NCBI GenBank assembly: GCA_903831255.1
Contig: CAIKWZ010000001.1
Location: 19,977-83,976 of the forward strand
From: an uncultured Alphaproteobacteria bacterium
GTDB lineage: Bacteria; Pseudomonadota; Alphaproteobacteria; Caulobacterales; Hyphomonadaceae
Length of the DNA: 64,000 nucleotides
Reading direction: 5' to 3'
Shown one piece after another: positions 9,185 to 17,681 of the stretch (the stretch's first letter is position 1; each line of letters starts with the position of its first letter). The notes under the pieces are model-generated. The model worked only from the letters and a program-made list of their open reading frames with translations. It made no database searches and was not told the origin of the DNA. The translations under genes were made by a program, and so were the position numbers.

Positions 9185-9610
9185 TCATTCAATGCGCCAG
9201 CTCAGCGGCAGAATGAACAGAGCCGAAGGCAGGACCTCGCTCTCGTTATAGGAGAAGGAGGCAAGACATCCCTCGAGGTGCCGAAGAGCGGCCTCATCGA
9301 GAAGCGCATAGCCGCTCGATCTGTGAAGCCTCGGCGAGCCAGGGCGTCCGTCAGGCCCGATGATGAAGGAGACCAACGACCGACCGGACATCTCGGCTCT
9401 CAATGCGGCTGGCGGGTAGGCCGGCGCCCGCCTGAAACATTCGCCCAGCGCCGAGGCGCCCACGATGGCGTTCGCCTCGGGGGTCGCCGGGCCCGGCATG
9501 CCGGCCTCAACCGCGCCGCCCAGAGAGGCGGGCGGCGCCTCCTGAGCGCGTGCTACAGCCGCACACGCGGCAAACAGAAGAGCTGGCAGGACAGCATACC
9601 GGACAGTCAT
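9185..9610 (-). CDS. Exported TonB C-terminal domain protein
   Basis: A 141-aa protein with a cleavable-looking signal peptide (hydrophobic core LPALLFAACAAVARA) followed by a single TonB C-terminal domain. Key segments are YPPAALRAEMSGRS, FIIGPDGRPGSPRLHRSSG and LLDEAALRHLEG. It lacks the inner-membrane anchor and proline-rich stalk of a normal TonB, so it is not an ordinary energy transducer. It may be a periplasmic protein-binding module. The ATG at 9610 is preferred over 9658 because AGGAGA precedes it. It converges on the NamZ gene with only 25 bases between the stops. Confidence 0.75.
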   Translation of the reverse strand: MTVRYAVLPALLFAACAAVARAQEAPPASLGGAVEAGMPGPATPEANAIVGASALGECFRRAPAYPPAALRAEMSGRSLVSFIIGPDGRPGSPRLHRSSGYALLDEAALRHLEGCLASFSYNESEVLPSALFILPLSWRIE

Positions 9611-9798
9611 GGGAAAAGTCTCCTGAGCTCCGTCGGGGCGGATCGACGACGGTTGCAAGGCTGTCAGAGGCGCCCGCCGTTCGCAACCCTCTTCCCGCCA
9701 TTGCGAGTGGCTCGAACGCCCTGCTCAACACCGCAGCCCTTGGCGCTTCAGGCAGGAGGGTCTAGCAACGCTCATAAGCATAATCGGAGGAGACGACA

Positions 9799-10386
9799 TT
9801 GCATATTCGAGGACTAACCATCGCCTTCATCGCGGCTGGCCTGACTGCCGGCGCCTTCGCCGCTCCTGTGGTCAGGGACGATCAGACGCCCCCGGCCCCG
9901 GCGGCTCCGTCAGGCCCGCCGCCGCTCCAGGTGCAGAACCCCTCATACGTGACGATCCCCATGGAGATCACTGTGAACCGCCCGGTGGCGGACGTCTGGG
10001 CCCGCATCGGCAAGTATTGCGATATCGCCGAGTGGTTCCAGATTCAGACCGGCTGCCAGATCACCTCGGGCAAGGACGGCGAAGTGGGCGCGGTGCGGAC
10101 GGTCGGGGCGGAAATCCTCGTCGCGAAGACGGCCTATTCCTACGCCTACACCCAGCCAGTGCGCGAAGGCCGGCCCTATAATCTCTATCATGGCAACCTC
10201 GAAGCGCGCGCGATCGACGCCGGGACCACAAAACTCCTGTACACGCTCATCTACGATGTCTCGCTGGTTCCGGGCGATGACGCCGCGAAGGCGGCGGACG
10301 TCGAACGGCGGCGCACCGCGTTTACCGGCGCGCTTCGGAACATGAAGATCCTCGCGGAAGGCGGCACGCTGCCTCCCCGTTCGTGA
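9799..10386 (+). CDS. Exported SRPBCC (START-like) family protein
   Basis: A 195-aa protein with an N-terminal signal peptide ending near AFAA, a Pro/Ala-rich linker, and an SRPBCC ligand-binding domain (MEITVNRPVADVWARIGKYCDIAEWF is the first strand and helix in shape). Members bind hydrophobic ligands, and some are polyketide cyclases or dehydrases. The start is a TTG at 9799, supported by GGAGGAG about 7 bases upstream and by the signal peptide directly after it. It diverges from the TonB-domain gene. A 13-bp stem-loop follows the stop. The ligand is unknown. Confidence 0.75.
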   Translation: MHIRGLTIAFIAAGLTAGAFAAPVVRDDQTPPAPAAPSGPPPLQVQNPSYVTIPMEITVNRPVADVWARIGKYCDIAEWFQIQTGCQITSGKDGEVGAVRTVGAEILVAKTAYSYAYTQPVREGRPYNLYHGNLEARAIDAGTTKLLYTLIYDVSLVPGDDAAKAADVERRRTAFTGALRNMKILAEGGTLPPRS

Positions 10387-10394
10387 CCATCCCT

Positions 10395-10425
10395 CTTCCC
10401 GTCGTCCTGACCGGACGACGGGAAG
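10395..10425 (+). terminator. 13-bp perfect stem-loop after the SRPBCC gene
   Basis: The arms CTTCCCGTCGTCC (10395-10407) and its complement (10413-10425) flank a 5-base loop, starting 9 bases after the stop codon. No T-run follows. It probably ends the upstream transcript or protects its 3' end. Confidence 0.6.
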
Positions 10426-10479
10426 ATGCCCGCGGTCCGCGATGACGGCCCAAAAACTCGCGGATCAGGAGGACCCTCC

Positions 10480-10950
10480 ATGGCATTGCCGCCTGTCTAT
10501 ACACGGCACGCACTGACGCCGGCTCGCCGGTTTGACGATCTCAGGATCGGAGAGCGCTACCCTCTGCCCTCGAGAACGCTGACCGACGGTCACTTCTCGG
10601 CCTTTCAGATGCTCAGCCTCGACAATCATCCGATCCATTACGATAAAGAGTATTGCGAGGCGCTCGGGCACCCGGGCGCACTGGCCCATGGCCTGCAGAT
10701 CCTGTGTTTCACGGCGGCTGGCGCGGGCCTCTTCCCCCACGAGATCGGGTCCTCCCTGATGGGGCTGATCGAAATTCAGGCCCGCCTCCTCAAAGGGGCC
10801 TATGTCGGCGATACGCTTTATCCCTGTCTTGAGATTACGGATCTTAAGCCCCAGCGTACGACGGGCCTCGCCACCTTAAGCGCCACCATCGTCAATCAGC
10901 GGGATGAGCTGGTCCTGGATGGACGCCACGTCTATCTTCTCCGGCTCTGA
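10480..10950 (+). CDS. MaoC-like (R)-hydratase / dehydratase
   Basis: A 156-aa hotdog-fold protein of the MaoC family, which adds or removes water at enoyl-CoA double bonds. The catalytic segment is MLSLDNHPIHYDKEY near residue 45, with the expected Asp and His, followed by HPGALAHGLQIL. The ATG at 10480 has an AGGAGGA site 6 bases upstream and is preferred over the in-frame start at 10426. It lies about 90 bases upstream of an SDR gene on the same strand. Acyl-CoA metabolism is likely; the specific substrate is not visible. Confidence 0.85.
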   Translation: MALPPVYTRHALTPARRFDDLRIGERYPLPSRTLTDGHFSAFQMLSLDNHPIHYDKEYCEALGHPGALAHGLQILCFTAAGAGLFPHEIGSSLMGLIEIQARLLKGAYVGDTLYPCLEITDLKPQRTTGLATLSATIVNQRDELVLDGRHVYLLRL

Positions 10951-11038
10951 TCCCTGACAGGCCGATCAGACACGAGAGAGTCTTGACCGGATCGTCTTCC
11001 TCGACGCTATCCTGTGGTTCCCATCGCCGGAGTCAAAC

Positions 11039-11845
11039 ATGTCCGCCAACGACCGAAAGACGATCTTCATCACGGGCGCCGCCAGCGGCATCGGCCTTGC
11101 CACCGCAAAACGTTTCGCCCGCGAGGGCTGGTTTACGGGCCTGGCGGATGTTGACGGCCCGGGACTGAAGAGGGCGGCCGCCGAGATCGGGGCGACGTCC
11201 TGCAGTCAGCATGTTCTGGACGTTCGGGACAGAGAGGCCTGGAAGCGGGAGATCGCCGCGTTCGCGTCGCTCTCGGGCGGACGGCTGGACGCGCTGGTGA
11301 ACAATGCCGGGGTCGCTCACTACGGATTCTTCGAGGATCAGTCGGACGAAGAGATCGACCGCCAGTTCGATATCAATCTCAAGGGCGTCGCCAACGGGGC
11401 GCGGGCGGGACTTGATCTTCTCAAGGCGACGCGAGGCTCGACGCTGGTCAATGTCGCATCCTGCGCAGGGTTCGTGGGCGCCCCGAAAATGGCTGCCTAT
11501 TGCGCCACGAAGTTTGCGGTCAAAGGGCTCTCCGAGGCCCTTGAGGCAGAGTTCTCCCGACACGGCATCGCTGTGCGCTGCATCATGCCGTGGTTTGTGG
11601 ACACACCCATTCTTCAGGCCGGATCCCTCGGCTCGAACGAGAAGATGGCTGATCGCCTGCGCGCCGGCGGCGCTCAGGTCTACACCGTTGAAGAGGCCGC
11701 CGATGTGATCTGGAAAGCGATCCACGGAAAGGATCTCAACTGGATTGTGGGTAAGGCCGGACGCCAGCTCGCCTTCGCCGCCCGCTTCATGCCCGGAAGT
11801 GTGCGCAAGCGGGCGCGAGAGGGTCTGGGCGGGCCTGCATCCTGA
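11039..11845 (+). CDS. SDR family oxidoreductase
   Basis: A 268-aa classical short-chain dehydrogenase. It carries the NAD(P) motif TGAASGIG at residues 11-18, the NNAG motif near 88, a catalytic serine in the ASCAGF segment near 141, and a YCATK active-site motif near 156. An Asp at the end of the second beta strand (LADVD) suggests a preference for NAD(H). Length is typical. CGGAG precedes the ATG. Substrate unknown; the MaoC-like neighbour hints at acyl-CoA or hydroxy-lipid chemistry. Confidence 0.88.
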   Translation: MSANDRKTIFITGAASGIGLATAKRFAREGWFTGLADVDGPGLKRAAAEIGATSCSQHVLDVRDREAWKREIAAFASLSGGRLDALVNNAGVAHYGFFEDQSDEEIDRQFDINLKGVANGARAGLDLLKATRGSTLVNVASCAGFVGAPKMAAYCATKFAVKGLSEALEAEFSRHGIAVRCIMPWFVDTPILQAGSLGSNEKMADRLRAGGAQVYTVEEAADVIWKAIHGKDLNWIVGKAGRQLAFAARFMPGSVRKRAREGLGGPAS

Positions 11846-11887
11846 TCGAGAGCCTCCCTTCGCGGGACGGGGCCAACTGACCGATTT

Positions 11888-12808
11888 TCAGAAGAAGGGC
11901 CGCGCATCGCGATCGCTTAGGATAACCTCGGGTATCGAGAAGACCCTGACGCTTCCCGTCGGCCGGTTGATCGCGAAGATCCGACGCGTGGCGCGGTCTG
12001 TTTTGTCCCAGGAGAAGGCCTGACCGGCCACATCCATCTCGATGGTCGCGACATGAATCAGCACAGGACCCATCGACGGTTTTGCGAGCACATAAAGCTC
12101 TGGCAGGTCGTGCCCCATGAGGTAGAGCAGTCCGTCAGGTCCAAAGGCGCCGCCCGAAGCGGCGTGAGGGGCCATTCTCTCAAGCACCGTCGCCGGCAGG
12201 GCATAGCCCCCCGTCCGACGCCACAGACCGTCATAAAGAGCGATCCCTGAAAACCGGGCCGGCTTGAATGTATGTCCGCCCTCACCATCATAATGGGCAA
12301 ACCCGGCCATCCAGCCCTCGCCCAGCCGATCAAAAAACGTCAGCGATCCTTCCTCCGTCAAACCCAGAGAGTGGGAGGCGACATGGCTCATTGTTCTGCT
12401 GTCGATTACTTCGACTGAACTGGCCATGGGCGTTTCGGGGAAATTCGAGTTGGCGCACCACAGTTTCCCCTGATCCGACAGACATGAATTGATGTGTCGG
12501 ATGAGGCCGCCCCGGGGTGACGACCAGTATCCGAGCCGCTCGCCCGTGGCCCTCTCGTACTTGGCGATCAGCGAGTTCACGACCGCATAGAAGTGCCTCT
12601 CATCGACAGCCACACCCTGGCGCGCTTCCGGCGCGACGTACTCACGTTCTCGCTGCGCCACGAGACGCTGCGGGACGGTGGCCTCATAGGCCTGAAGCTC
12701 GATGCGGGGAGGCATCGTCTGGGCGTGGGCCTGTCCGCTGAAGTCTCCGGCAAACGCGCCCGTCACGCCCAGGACGGCCAGCCCGTGTCGCAGCGCCACG
12801 ATCGTCAT
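11888..12808 (-). CDS. Exported protein of unknown function, partner of a TonB receptor
   Basis: A 306-aa protein with an N-terminal signal sequence (cleavage probably after AQAHA). No family is recognised. Repeated short beta-rich units such as GVAVDERHFYAVVNS, GGAFGPDGLLYLMGHD and RRIFAINRPTGSVRVF suggest a beta-propeller of about six blades, a fold used by lactonases and sugar-acid binding proteins. It starts six bases after the stop of the 867-aa TonB receptor, so the two are almost certainly co-transcribed. It may process or hand over the receptor's ligand in the periplasm. That role is inferred from context only. Confidence 0.7.
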   Translation of the reverse strand: MTIVALRHGLAVLGVTGAFAGDFSGQAHAQTMPPRIELQAYEATVPQRLVAQREREYVAPEARQGVAVDERHFYAVVNSLIAKYERATGERLGYWSSPRGGLIRHINSCLSDQGKLWCANSNFPETPMASSVEVIDSRTMSHVASHSLGLTEEGSLTFFDRLGEGWMAGFAHYDGEGGHTFKPARFSGIALYDGLWRRTGGYALPATVLERMAPHAASGGAFGPDGLLYLMGHDLPELYVLAKPSMGPVLIHVATIEMDVAGQAFSWDKTDRATRRIFAINRPTGSVRVFSIPEVILSDRDARPFF

Positions 12809-12814
12809 GATGAT

Positions 12815-15418
12815 TTATCCCTTGAAGGCGAACCCTACCCAGAACTGACGTCCATAGGAGTTGTAGTCGCGGACGATGTCGAGATTGGGACCGAAATAGT
12901 TGACCTTGTCCTCATCAGTCGCATTACGCACCTCGGCGATCAGCTCACGGCCGACGCCGAGCTCAAGACGGGCCTGCAGGTCCAGCTGTCGGGTTTCGCC
13001 ATCCTTACGGTTGGCTGCGCCCGGGTTCAGGCTCGCAGAGGCCGGGTTCGCCGCCGTCGGCGTTTCAGACACATAAGCGTAGGTCGCTCTCGCACGGAAG
13101 GGACCGTCCTCGTAGAACACTGCGAGATTGGCCAGCATATCCGCCTGGCCGGTCAGAACCCCATCTACAAAGCGCCCCGCCGTTGGCGTACGCAGCCTGA
13201 CTGCGCCGTCAATCCACGTTGCATTCGCTGATACGCCGAAGTTCGACAGCAGGCCGGGAAGGAAGTCGAGGCGGTTGCGTACAAACGCGACCTCCAGCCC
13301 CTTTATGGTCGCGCTGTCGGCGTTTACGGGCTGATTCACCACCGTCTGAACGCCGTTAACAGCCTCGAGGGTCTGAAGCGTTACAATCTCGTCGCCAACG
13401 TCTTTATGAAACACACCGAGACTGATCATTCCCTGATCGCCTGGGAGATAGGTCTCCACAGACGCCTCGTAGGTCTCGCCCCGGCGCGGCTGCAGGTCGG
13501 CATTGCCGCGGCTGATGCTTCCGTCTGAGGCGATGGTTTCAGCTCCGCCCAGACTGCTGAGATTCGGGCGGCCCACGGCCTGCGCATAGCCGAACCGGAG
13601 CTTCCACGACGGCGTCAGATCATAGCTGGCCGTCAACGACGGCAGGATGCGGGTGTCCTTCCCGTCCTGACTGACCCGCGTGAAGGCATCGGTGGTGACG
13701 CCCGACACCACTGTCGAGCGCCGGCTGAAGCGCTCCACGTCCGTGAGCGTTTCTTCATAACGCAGGCCGAGGATCACCGTGTGACGGTCGGTTCGGTGAT
13801 GAGCCATGGCATAAAGAGCGTTGACCTGCTCTTCTACGACCCAGTCCGACCCGACCGACTGACGAGCGGTGTTCAGAGTATCCACGCGAAACTGGGCTCG
13901 GTTCTGATTGAAGAATGTCTGGAACTTATCAAAGTCGACAAAGAGCTGGCTGAAGCCGGCGAAGATGGGCGTATAGGCCTGGCTGGCTGTGAACCCCTCG
14001 AGGCTGAGGGTTCCGGGCAGATACCCGTTGAAGATGGTCTGGGTCCGGTCATTGTCCCGTGTGATCTGGCGCATGCGCGCCCCAAATCCAGCGCCCCATC
14101 CCCGATCGCCGGGGCCCGCGTTGAACCCGTAATCGATGGCGGCCTCGAGCACGTACTCGTCGCTGTCATCTTCATACGGCGCATAACTGGTGAATGCATA
14201 GGATGCCGGCTGATTGAAACGAGGGTCGAGGCGGGTGGCGACAGGGACACCCCCCACCAGGCCGACATCAAAGGTCGCCTGCGGCGATGCCAGTGTGAAC
14301 AGGACCTCGTTCGACGGCTCGCGGAAGGTCGCCTCTGAGTAGGAGGCTCTTACGCTGAACTCATGATCCTCATCCGGGCGGAGATCGCTCCAGAGCTGCG
14401 ACACAAAAAGCGGCTTCTCGATAGGATAATCGTTAAACCTCACAAAGCTGCCATTGGCGGCCGTTCCATTCCGCAGCCGCTGGGAGTGGCGCAGCTCATT
14501 GTCATCCTGACGGAAGTAAACCAGAGAGGCGCCGGCCTCGAACTCGTTTGTAGGACGGTACTCAAACTTCAGGACGCCGCCATAGCGATCGACTGAGTTG
14601 GGATAGGTCGACCAAAGCAGATCGGTTGCGCCGAAAGCGGTCGTAGCGGGCTGGGGGGTGGAGGTGATCCCAACGGGAACAAGCTGCGGCAGGAGACGCT
14701 CCTGGTCCCGGTGCTTGCGACTCCAGCTTCCACTGAACAGAACGCCGAACTGACCGCGATCTCCAAAGGTCGAGGAGACGGTTCCATCCATTCTCAGGTT
14801 TGCCGCGTCATCGCCCTTGCGTCCATATCCCTTGCCGGGAACATCCTGACTGTCGGACAGTCCGACAAAGGCGTTGGCAGCGACATAAAGGCCCGACTGG
14901 TCGAAGGCTGACCGGCTCACGAGATTGACGGTACCGCCGATGGCGTTTCCATCGAGGTCTGGCGTACGCGCTTTAAGGACTTCGATCCGCTTCACCGCGG
15001 TTGAAGGGATCGCCTCCATGTTGAGCTGTCGATTACCGCGTTCGGCGTTGGCCATGACCGCGCCGTCGAATGTTCCCAGAGTATAGCTCGGGTTCAGACC
15101 ACGAATGGAGACGTAGCGGCCTTCATCTTCGTCAAAGACCGTCTGAACGCCGGGGAGCCGTCGAAAGCTGTCGGCTATGTTGTAGTCGGGCTGCTGACCG
15201 ATGTCGTCGCTCGAGAGATACTCCGCGATTGTTTCACTCTCACGCTTGGCTTCGATCGCCTCAGAGTTCTGGGCGCTGTAACCCACGACCCGCACCACCT
15301 CTGTCGCTGCAGGCGCGTCCTGGGCCACGGCGACCGGCGCCAAAGAGAGGCCGACGAGCGCTGTCGTCGAGCGCATGAGCGCACGGGAAAATCTGGCCTT
15401 GTCGGACACTCTGAACAT
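12815..15418 (-). CDS. TonB-dependent receptor
   Basis: An 867-aa outer-membrane receptor. It has a signal peptide (ALVGLSLAPVAVAQ), a TonB-box-like EVVRVVGYS, a plug domain (SFRRLPGVQTVFDEDEGRYV, IRGLNPSYTL, IEVLKARTPDLDGNAIGGT) and a beta-barrel ending in an aromatic-rich terminus (FWVGFAFKG). The plug resembles the Xanthomonas-Caulobacter receptor subfamily (TIGR01782 type) that often imports plant-derived or sugar ligands. AGGAGA precedes the ATG. The gene directly downstream encodes a secreted protein of unknown function. The ligand is unknown. Confidence 0.92.
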   Translation of the reverse strand: MFRVSDKARFSRALMRSTTALVGLSLAPVAVAQDAPAATEVVRVVGYSAQNSEAIEAKRESETIAEYLSSDDIGQQPDYNIADSFRRLPGVQTVFDEDEGRYVSIRGLNPSYTLGTFDGAVMANAERGNRQLNMEAIPSTAVKRIEVLKARTPDLDGNAIGGTVNLVSRSAFDQSGLYVAANAFVGLSDSQDVPGKGYGRKGDDAANLRMDGTVSSTFGDRGQFGVLFSGSWSRKHRDQERLLPQLVPVGITSTPQPATTAFGATDLLWSTYPNSVDRYGGVLKFEYRPTNEFEAGASLVYFRQDDNELRHSQRLRNGTAANGSFVRFNDYPIEKPLFVSQLWSDLRPDEDHEFSVRASYSEATFREPSNEVLFTLASPQATFDVGLVGGVPVATRLDPRFNQPASYAFTSYAPYEDDSDEYVLEAAIDYGFNAGPGDRGWGAGFGARMRQITRDNDRTQTIFNGYLPGTLSLEGFTASQAYTPIFAGFSQLFVDFDKFQTFFNQNRAQFRVDTLNTARQSVGSDWVVEEQVNALYAMAHHRTDRHTVILGLRYEETLTDVERFSRRSTVVSGVTTDAFTRVSQDGKDTRILPSLTASYDLTPSWKLRFGYAQAVGRPNLSSLGGAETIASDGSISRGNADLQPRRGETYEASVETYLPGDQGMISLGVFHKDVGDEIVTLQTLEAVNGVQTVVNQPVNADSATIKGLEVAFVRNRLDFLPGLLSNFGVSANATWIDGAVRLRTPTAGRFVDGVLTGQADMLANLAVFYEDGPFRARATYAYVSETPTAANPASASLNPGAANRKDGETRQLDLQARLELGVGRELIAEVRNATDEDKVNYFGPNLDIVRDYNSYGRQFWVGFAFKG

Positions 15419-16254
15419 CGCTGATCTCCTGCTTTCAGACGCCGGCAGGATCTACGGGGGCGAGATGACGGATTTTCGACATGTTCATCAAGGTTTGATG
15501 ACATTCGGCGACGGTACGTCACGGCCGCCTGCTTGCGCATCCGGACGAGCGCGGGCCGAACGAGGTGAGGAAGTCCACGATAGAGCTGAAGGACAGCACG
15601 GGCCGACAGCCGTTCTTGTCACTGCTCCTGCAGGCATCCATGGTTCTTCGGCCCAGACAGGGAGTTATCTCCAGAACGGACGCGACAACGGAGGCCGATT
15701 TAAGGATCCTGTAGGCCCAGATGCTTAGAGACCCGATCGATGAGCCCTGATCCGCGATCATGCGCACAGCCCTCATCCGACAACAAAGGAGGGGCCGCAG
15801 ACCGTTGAAACGGCGCAGGACGCGCCGGCCCTCACGTACGTGAACGTGGAGAGCGGCGACAGATCCGGGAGCGACTTCCTTTGAGCGCTCTTGTGATCGA
15901 TCTGAACAGTGATCCGGCGCTCATCCTGAGTCTTTCCCATTCTGAGGCGCTGTGCGAACCCGCAGCCTAAGTCAAACCGGGGACCGATGTGCGGAGGGCG
16001 TATCCGATCCCATTAGAGAGACTGTCCGGACAAGGCCAACCTTAATCAGATCCCCCCTCTTCCGAAGAGAGACATCGATGGGTGCGGGAGGGGATGTGAC
16101 TAACTGACGTCCCGATTGAGGCGATCATCGACGACCTCACGAAGACGCCGGCGCCCTCAAAGCGCCCCATTTCCAGAGCTTGTGCAAGGCCCCCGTGCGA
16201 GAGATAGCCTCGCTTTATCCCTGAGACGACTTTGTCTGAAACCGAGATTACGCC
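15419..16254. other. Region of about 840 bases with no confident gene
   Basis: This stretch separates the TonB receptor start from the 191-aa membrane protein. Its left end should hold the receptor promoter. Short open frames exist on both strands but none shows a recognisable domain with a ribosome site. One 55-codon frame is listed separately. The stretch could be decayed coding sequence or carry a small RNA; I see no strong hairpin with a T-run. Confidence 0.5.
15773..15940 (-). CDS. Possible small protein (55 aa), weakly supported
   Basis: An ATG at 15940 opens a frame beginning MGKTQDERRITVQIDHKSA and ending SFVVG. Third positions are mostly G or C, as in real genes nearby. There is no clear ribosome site and no family recognition, and overlapping frames on the same strand are also partly open. 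It is listed because it is the best frame in an otherwise empty region. Confidence 0.25.
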   Translation of the reverse strand: MGKTQDERRITVQIDHKSAQRKSLPDLSPLSTFTYVRAGASCAVSTVCGPSFVVG

Positions 16255-16830
16255 ATGACGACCGCTGCGCCCCCTCCCCGCGACTCGAGTCTTGAGGAGG
16301 TTGCCCCCCATTCACGGGCTGTTCGCTGGCGCCTGTGGATAATCGCTGGCGTGATCTGGCTGTCGGCGCTGGCGGCGAACTTTCTTTTCGCAGAGTGGAA
16401 CTGGGGCGCAGAGGATTTCATCATTCTGGCCGCTCTCCTCTTCGGCGGATGCGGTTGCGTAGAGCTTGTCTCCCGGCTTAATGCGGGCGTGACCTATCTC
16501 GGAGGCTTTGGGCTGCTTCTTCTTGGGATGATGCTCCTTGCATGGATCAATCTGGCCGTGGGGGTCATCGGCAGCGAAGATCACCCGGGAAACCAGATGT
16601 TCCTTGCTCTGCCCGTGATCGCCCTCCTCGGTGCGCTGATCTTTCGCTTTCGGCCCCGCGGGCTGGCGATGACGATGACGGCAGTGGCCGCAGGGCAGTT
16701 CGCCATTGCGGTCATTGCGTACGTCTCCGGTATGGCGTTCATTTTCCCGATGACAGGCGCGTTTATAGCGGTTTGGATGACGTCTGCCTGGCTTTTCCGG
16801 AAATCTGCGGTTGGCATCGTGAGGACCTGA
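16255..16830 (+). CDS. Conserved polytopic membrane protein, function unknown
   Basis: A 191-aa inner-membrane protein with about six hydrophobic segments and a short proline-rich cytoplasmic start. Segments such as EWNWGAEDFIIL, WINLAVGVIGSEDHPGN and the C-terminal AWLFRKSA recall a small unnamed membrane family common in sphingomonads and Caulobacterales. No catalytic motif is visible. It stands alone, with the DUF3429 gene following about 155 bases downstream. Confidence 0.75.
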   Translation: MTTAAPPPRDSSLEEVAPHSRAVRWRLWIIAGVIWLSALAANFLFAEWNWGAEDFIILAALLFGGCGCVELVSRLNAGVTYLGGFGLLLLGMMLLAWINLAVGVIGSEDHPGNQMFLALPVIALLGALIFRFRPRGLAMTMTAVAAGQFAIAVIAYVSGMAFIFPMTGAFIAVWMTSAWLFRKSAVGIVRT

Positions 16831-16985
16831 CGGGCGGACCACCGAAAGGTAGAGCGTCGTCTACGCCGCACGGAATCTTTCATCCTCGGGTGAGCCACGC
16901 CGGACCTCTTGCGTCCTATGATGGTGACGCGGAGCGTTCGATGACCTACCATCGTCTCTCTCAACTCAACCGGTAGACGTGATCC

Positions 16986-17438
16986 ATGCCTTCATCCCGC
17001 ATCGCCCGCCTCGCCTATGGTCTGGGAGCGGCCGGTCTGCTGCCTCAGGGGGCGGTGATCCTCGCCCTGCTGGCCGGCGGTTCAAGTCTCAGATTCATGG
17101 CCACCGTGCTGGGATTTGCTTATCCTGCTCTCATCCTCAGCTTTCTCGGCGGCGTCTGGTGGGGCCTCGCGGCTCGGGCGCCTGAGCGAGCGCCGGGCTG
17201 GCTTTGGGTCGTCGCCGTCGTCCCGAGCCTGATCGCGTTCGCTGCGTGCTTTCCGCTTGCGGCGGGCGGTGGTTGGCCTGTGGCCTCCCTGACGGCGGTG
17301 GGACTGAGCCTGATAGGGTCCGTTGCAGTCGACTTTCGTCTTGCGCGAATGGGGCTCTGCCCTGAAGGCTGGATGGCTCTTCGGGTACCGCTCTCGATCG
17401 GCCTGGGGTCAATGACACTCCTGATCACGGTGCTTTGA
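16986..17438 (+). CDS. DUF3429 family membrane protein
   Basis: A 150-aa protein with about five transmembrane helices. The family signature YPALILSFLGGVWWGLA lies near residue 46. DUF3429 proteins are widespread in proteobacteria without an assigned function. The gene lies on the same strand as the 191-aa membrane protein upstream; co-transcription is possible but not shown. Confidence 0.8.
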   Translation: MPSSRIARLAYGLGAAGLLPQGAVILALLAGGSSLRFMATVLGFAYPALILSFLGGVWWGLAARAPERAPGWLWVVAVVPSLIAFAACFPLAAGGGWPVASLTAVGLSLIGSVAVDFRLARMGLCPEGWMALRVPLSIGLGSMTLLITVL

Positions 17439-17681
17439 CCAGAACTTTACATGTCCAGTGCGCAGTAGCGCGTGTCGCTGGTCCGAGGGATCATGGCTCG
17501 CTAAAACCCTGACGTGTCAGCCGTGCCGAGACCTGTGAGCGCTCACCAGGGGCTCAAGGCGGCCTATGTCATCCGCGGTCGTGATCCAACAGATCGTCAA
17601 CTCCCCATCTGGCGGGTCAACGGCTTTCGTGGGAGAGGAGCCCCGGCTGGATGAATTCAGGCCAGACGATGGAGACCGGAA

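Noticed and set aside
16042..16311. 89-codon minus-strand frame upstream of the 191-aa membrane protein
   Set aside because: Its start is antisense to that gene and the sequence shows no family; support is too weak.
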